A DNA stretch of 64,000 nt, taken from NCBI GenBank assembly GCA_037968475.1, contig JBBKVO010000005.1, forward strand, positions 62,001 through 126,000, in the 5' to 3' direction. Below the pieces are notes generated by a model. It saw only the letters and a list, made by a program, of their open reading frames with translations. It was not told the origin of the DNA and made no database searches. Positions 62,531-64,000 of the stretch are shown here, in pieces. The position numbers were made by a program, and so were the translations under genes. Source of the stretch: SB11 sp037968475 (GTDB lineage Bacteria > Bacteroidota > Bacteroidia > UBA8524). Numbering within the stretch: the stretch's first letter is position 1; each line of letters begins with the position of its first letter.

Positions 62531-63484
62531 ATGGGGCTTAAATCAATTTATTTCAGAATTCGTGAAGTGCTGTTTATAAACAGGCTTAGTCATATCATCC
62601 CGGGTATGGTAAAGCCTTTTATACTTTGCTACCATCAAATAGATAGTAAAGAGTTTGACGCTCAGCTTTCAGCACTTAAGAAAAGATTTGAGGTAGTAGA
62701 TTTAAAAACATTTTCAGAAAGAATTAAGAACAAACAAAAGGGAGCTTATTGTGCCATAACGCTTGATGATTGCCTGCGTGAGGATATGACGAAAACTACC
62801 CAAGTTTGTATTCGTCATAATGTACCCATTACATTTTTTGTTCCTGTAAGATTCTCAAAAAATCATCAAGCATTGCCCGGTACGTGGCTACAGAAATTTT
62901 TTGAACAACGCAATGAGTTCTTGCTCAATGGAAAAGAAATTAGTGTAACCCCACAAAACAGAGCGCAAATAAAAGCCGAGCTAAATACTGTTTTCAATCC
63001 TGTAAAACTTAGAATAGAAGATTTTGACAAAAAAGTGCAAGAATTGTTTTTGGAAAACAATCTTCAAGAAAACGATATCATAAGTGATGAATATAAAATA
63101 ATCACTTATGATGAAATACAGCAATATAACAAAGAGAGTATTTTTAGCTTTCAGTCACACACTTATAATCATCAAAGTTTAGGACTGTGTACCGCTGACG
63201 AAATTGAAGATGAGTTTTCAGTATCAAAAAAAGCATTAGAAGAACTTACAGGCGATGCTATGTTTGCCATTTGCTACCCTTACGGATCGAAAGAAGTAAT
63301 AGGCGATAAAATATTTGGCTTTGTAGGTAAATACTATACCTGTGGCTTATCATTGGTACAAGGGGTTTGCGATAGTAAAACCGACATATATTTTATGCCA
63401 AGAATAGGCATATATCCCGGCGACGGTTTAAACGGATTTTGGGGTAAAATTTACCACCATATGCAAAAGTCCTACTCAAGATAG
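62531..63484 (+). CDS. Polysaccharide deacetylase (NodB domain)
   Basis: The 317-residue enzyme of carbohydrate esterase family 4 has FILCYHQIDSKEF, the metal/catalytic Asp pair in ITLDDCL (about 76-82) and the metal His pair in FQSHTYNHQSLG (about 210-222), then ICYPYGSKEV. It would N- or O-deacetylate the glycan or its precursor. No clear signal peptide is seen, so a cytoplasmic precursor is possible. Confidence 0.9.
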   Translation: MGLKSIYFRIREVLFINRLSHIIPGMVKPFILCYHQIDSKEFDAQLSALKKRFEVVDLKTFSERIKNKQKGAYCAITLDDCLREDMTKTTQVCIRHNVPITFFVPVRFSKNHQALPGTWLQKFFEQRNEFLLNGKEISVTPQNRAQIKAELNTVFNPVKLRIEDFDKKVQELFLENNLQENDIISDEYKIITYDEIQQYNKESIFSFQSHTYNHQSLGLCTADEIEDEFSVSKKALEELTGDAMFAICYPYGSKEVIGDKIFGFVGKYYTCGLSLVQGVCDSKTDIYFMPRIGIYPGDGLNGFWGKIYHHMQKSYSR

Positions 63485-63505
63485 GTGAATAATTATTTAA
63501 AATTA

Positions 63506-64000
63506 ATGAAGTTAGGATTCCACTACCATATACCGTTAGAACAAAAGGAAGACGGGTTATACGTTTCAGGTTTTATAGGTCTTTTTATTGATAGCTTGGC
63601 AGAAATTGTTGAAGAACTTACACTCTTTTTGCATACTCCAAGTGAGAAGCATATTGGTCAGATGGATTATAAGCTTACCCAAAAGAATATAAAATTCGTT
63701 TCATTAGGTATGCATACATCCATTCCTAAAAGAGAAATATTTTCAAAAAGGTATGTGCAACCGATAAAAGATAATGTAAATAATATTGATTATTTACTTA
63801 TACGTTCGCCAACTCCAATATTGCCCGCTATTGCAAAGGTTGTACCGTTTAGTAAGATTATCTTGCTAATAGTAGGGTACTACCATGAGTCTTCTCATGA
63901 ATTACAAATACCCTTTCCCCGCAAACAAATTGTAAGGCTTTGGAGTTGGTGGTATACTTATAGACAGACAAAGGTGGTTAGAAAATGCAAAGTAATGGTC
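63506..64000 (+). CDS. Glycosyltransferase-like protein, N-terminal part (runs off the window)
   Basis: Open for 165 codons from the ATG at 63506 to the window's end with no stop. An in-frame GTG at 63485, directly after the deacetylase stop, is an alternative start. The start KLGFHYHIPLEQKEDGLYVSGFIGLFIDSLAE resembles the acceptor domain of GT4-type glycosyltransferases, with a HxP-like entry and later RSPTPILPAIAKV. The donor domain lies beyond the window, so the assignment is provisional. Confidence 0.7.
   Translation, partial: MKLGFHYHIPLEQKEDGLYVSGFIGLFIDSLAEIVEELTLFLHTPSEKHIGQMDYKLTQKNIKFVSLGMHTSIPKREIFSKRYVQPIKDNVNNIDYLLIRSPTPILPAIAKVVPFSKIILLIVGYYHESSHELQIPFPRKQIVRLWSWWYTYRQTKVVRKCKVMV

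Noticed and set aside
1..64000. tRNA genes, rRNA genes, CRISPR arrays, intact insertion sequences
   Set aside because: Looked for by eye and none found; repeats seen are REP-like palindromes only.

Overview
The window is one stretch of a Bacteroidota chromosome, most like the Flavobacteriales/Chitinophagales/Cytophagales group. The evidence is a DUF5686/carboxypeptidase-regulatory outer-membrane protein, a type IX secretion C-terminal sorting domain, several matches to the Bacteroidota -7 promoter element TAnnTTTG, almost no Shine-Dalgarno sequences, low GC and many short operons. The species cannot be named from the sequence. I see no tRNA, rRNA, CRISPR array or intact transposase.

Bases 1-24,800 are mostly core and envelope housekeeping. 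In order they hold: the end of a LOG-family protein; a DUF5686 protein; two tandem cyclophilin lipoproteins; a GH3-like adenylating enzyme; an envelope operon read on the minus strand (birA, coaX, an outer-membrane protein, a TPR protein, then lptC and a small membrane protein); divergent rsfS; two tandem Ca2+/Na+ antiporters; a repeat-rich convergent gap; an alpha/beta hydrolase; an MBL-rhodanese protein; tsaB with a TauE/SafE exporter; an S41 protease; yidD, rnpA and rpmH; a T9SS/SusE-like secreted protein; and asd.

Bases 24,900-64,000 are one surface-polysaccharide locus, all on the plus strand, running off the right edge. It opens with the export pair (Wza-like channel and Wzc-like tyrosine autokinase with a Tyr-Gly tail) closed by a strong terminator. 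A new promoter and a GTG-started winged-helix regulator follow. After that come about 33 closely packed genes: UDP-sugar dehydrogenase and uronate epimerase; a NeuB/NeuC/NeuA-type nonulosonic acid set with an embedded 2-hydroxyacid dehydrogenase; a flippase; a pseudaminic acid set (pseB, pseC, pseF, pseG, pseI) without a recognisable pseH; methyltransferases; a formyltransferase and a PIG-L deacetylase; an acyl-carrier-protein module (MaoC-FabG fusion, FkbH, ACP, hexapeptide acyltransferase); an amidotransferase triad (WbpG/PseA-like, HisF-like, HisH-like); glycosyltransferases; a nucleotidyltransferase-kinase fusion with a HAD phosphatase and a second nucleotidyltransferase; a Wzy-like polymerase; a carbamoyltransferase; a polysaccharide deacetylase; and a truncated glycosyltransferase.

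Taken together (inference), the locus builds a capsule or O-antigen-like glycan carrying two different nonulosonic acids with unusual N-substituents: formyl, acetamidino and possibly an ACP-delivered acyl such as glyceryl or hydroxyacyl. The most notable features are the ACP acylation module that could stand in for the missing PseH; a HisF-like subunit that has lost one of its two cyclase aspartates; and a diverged direct duplication of the pseI/formyltransferase junction bracketing a methylase gene, which looks like the scar of a cargo-gene insertion.
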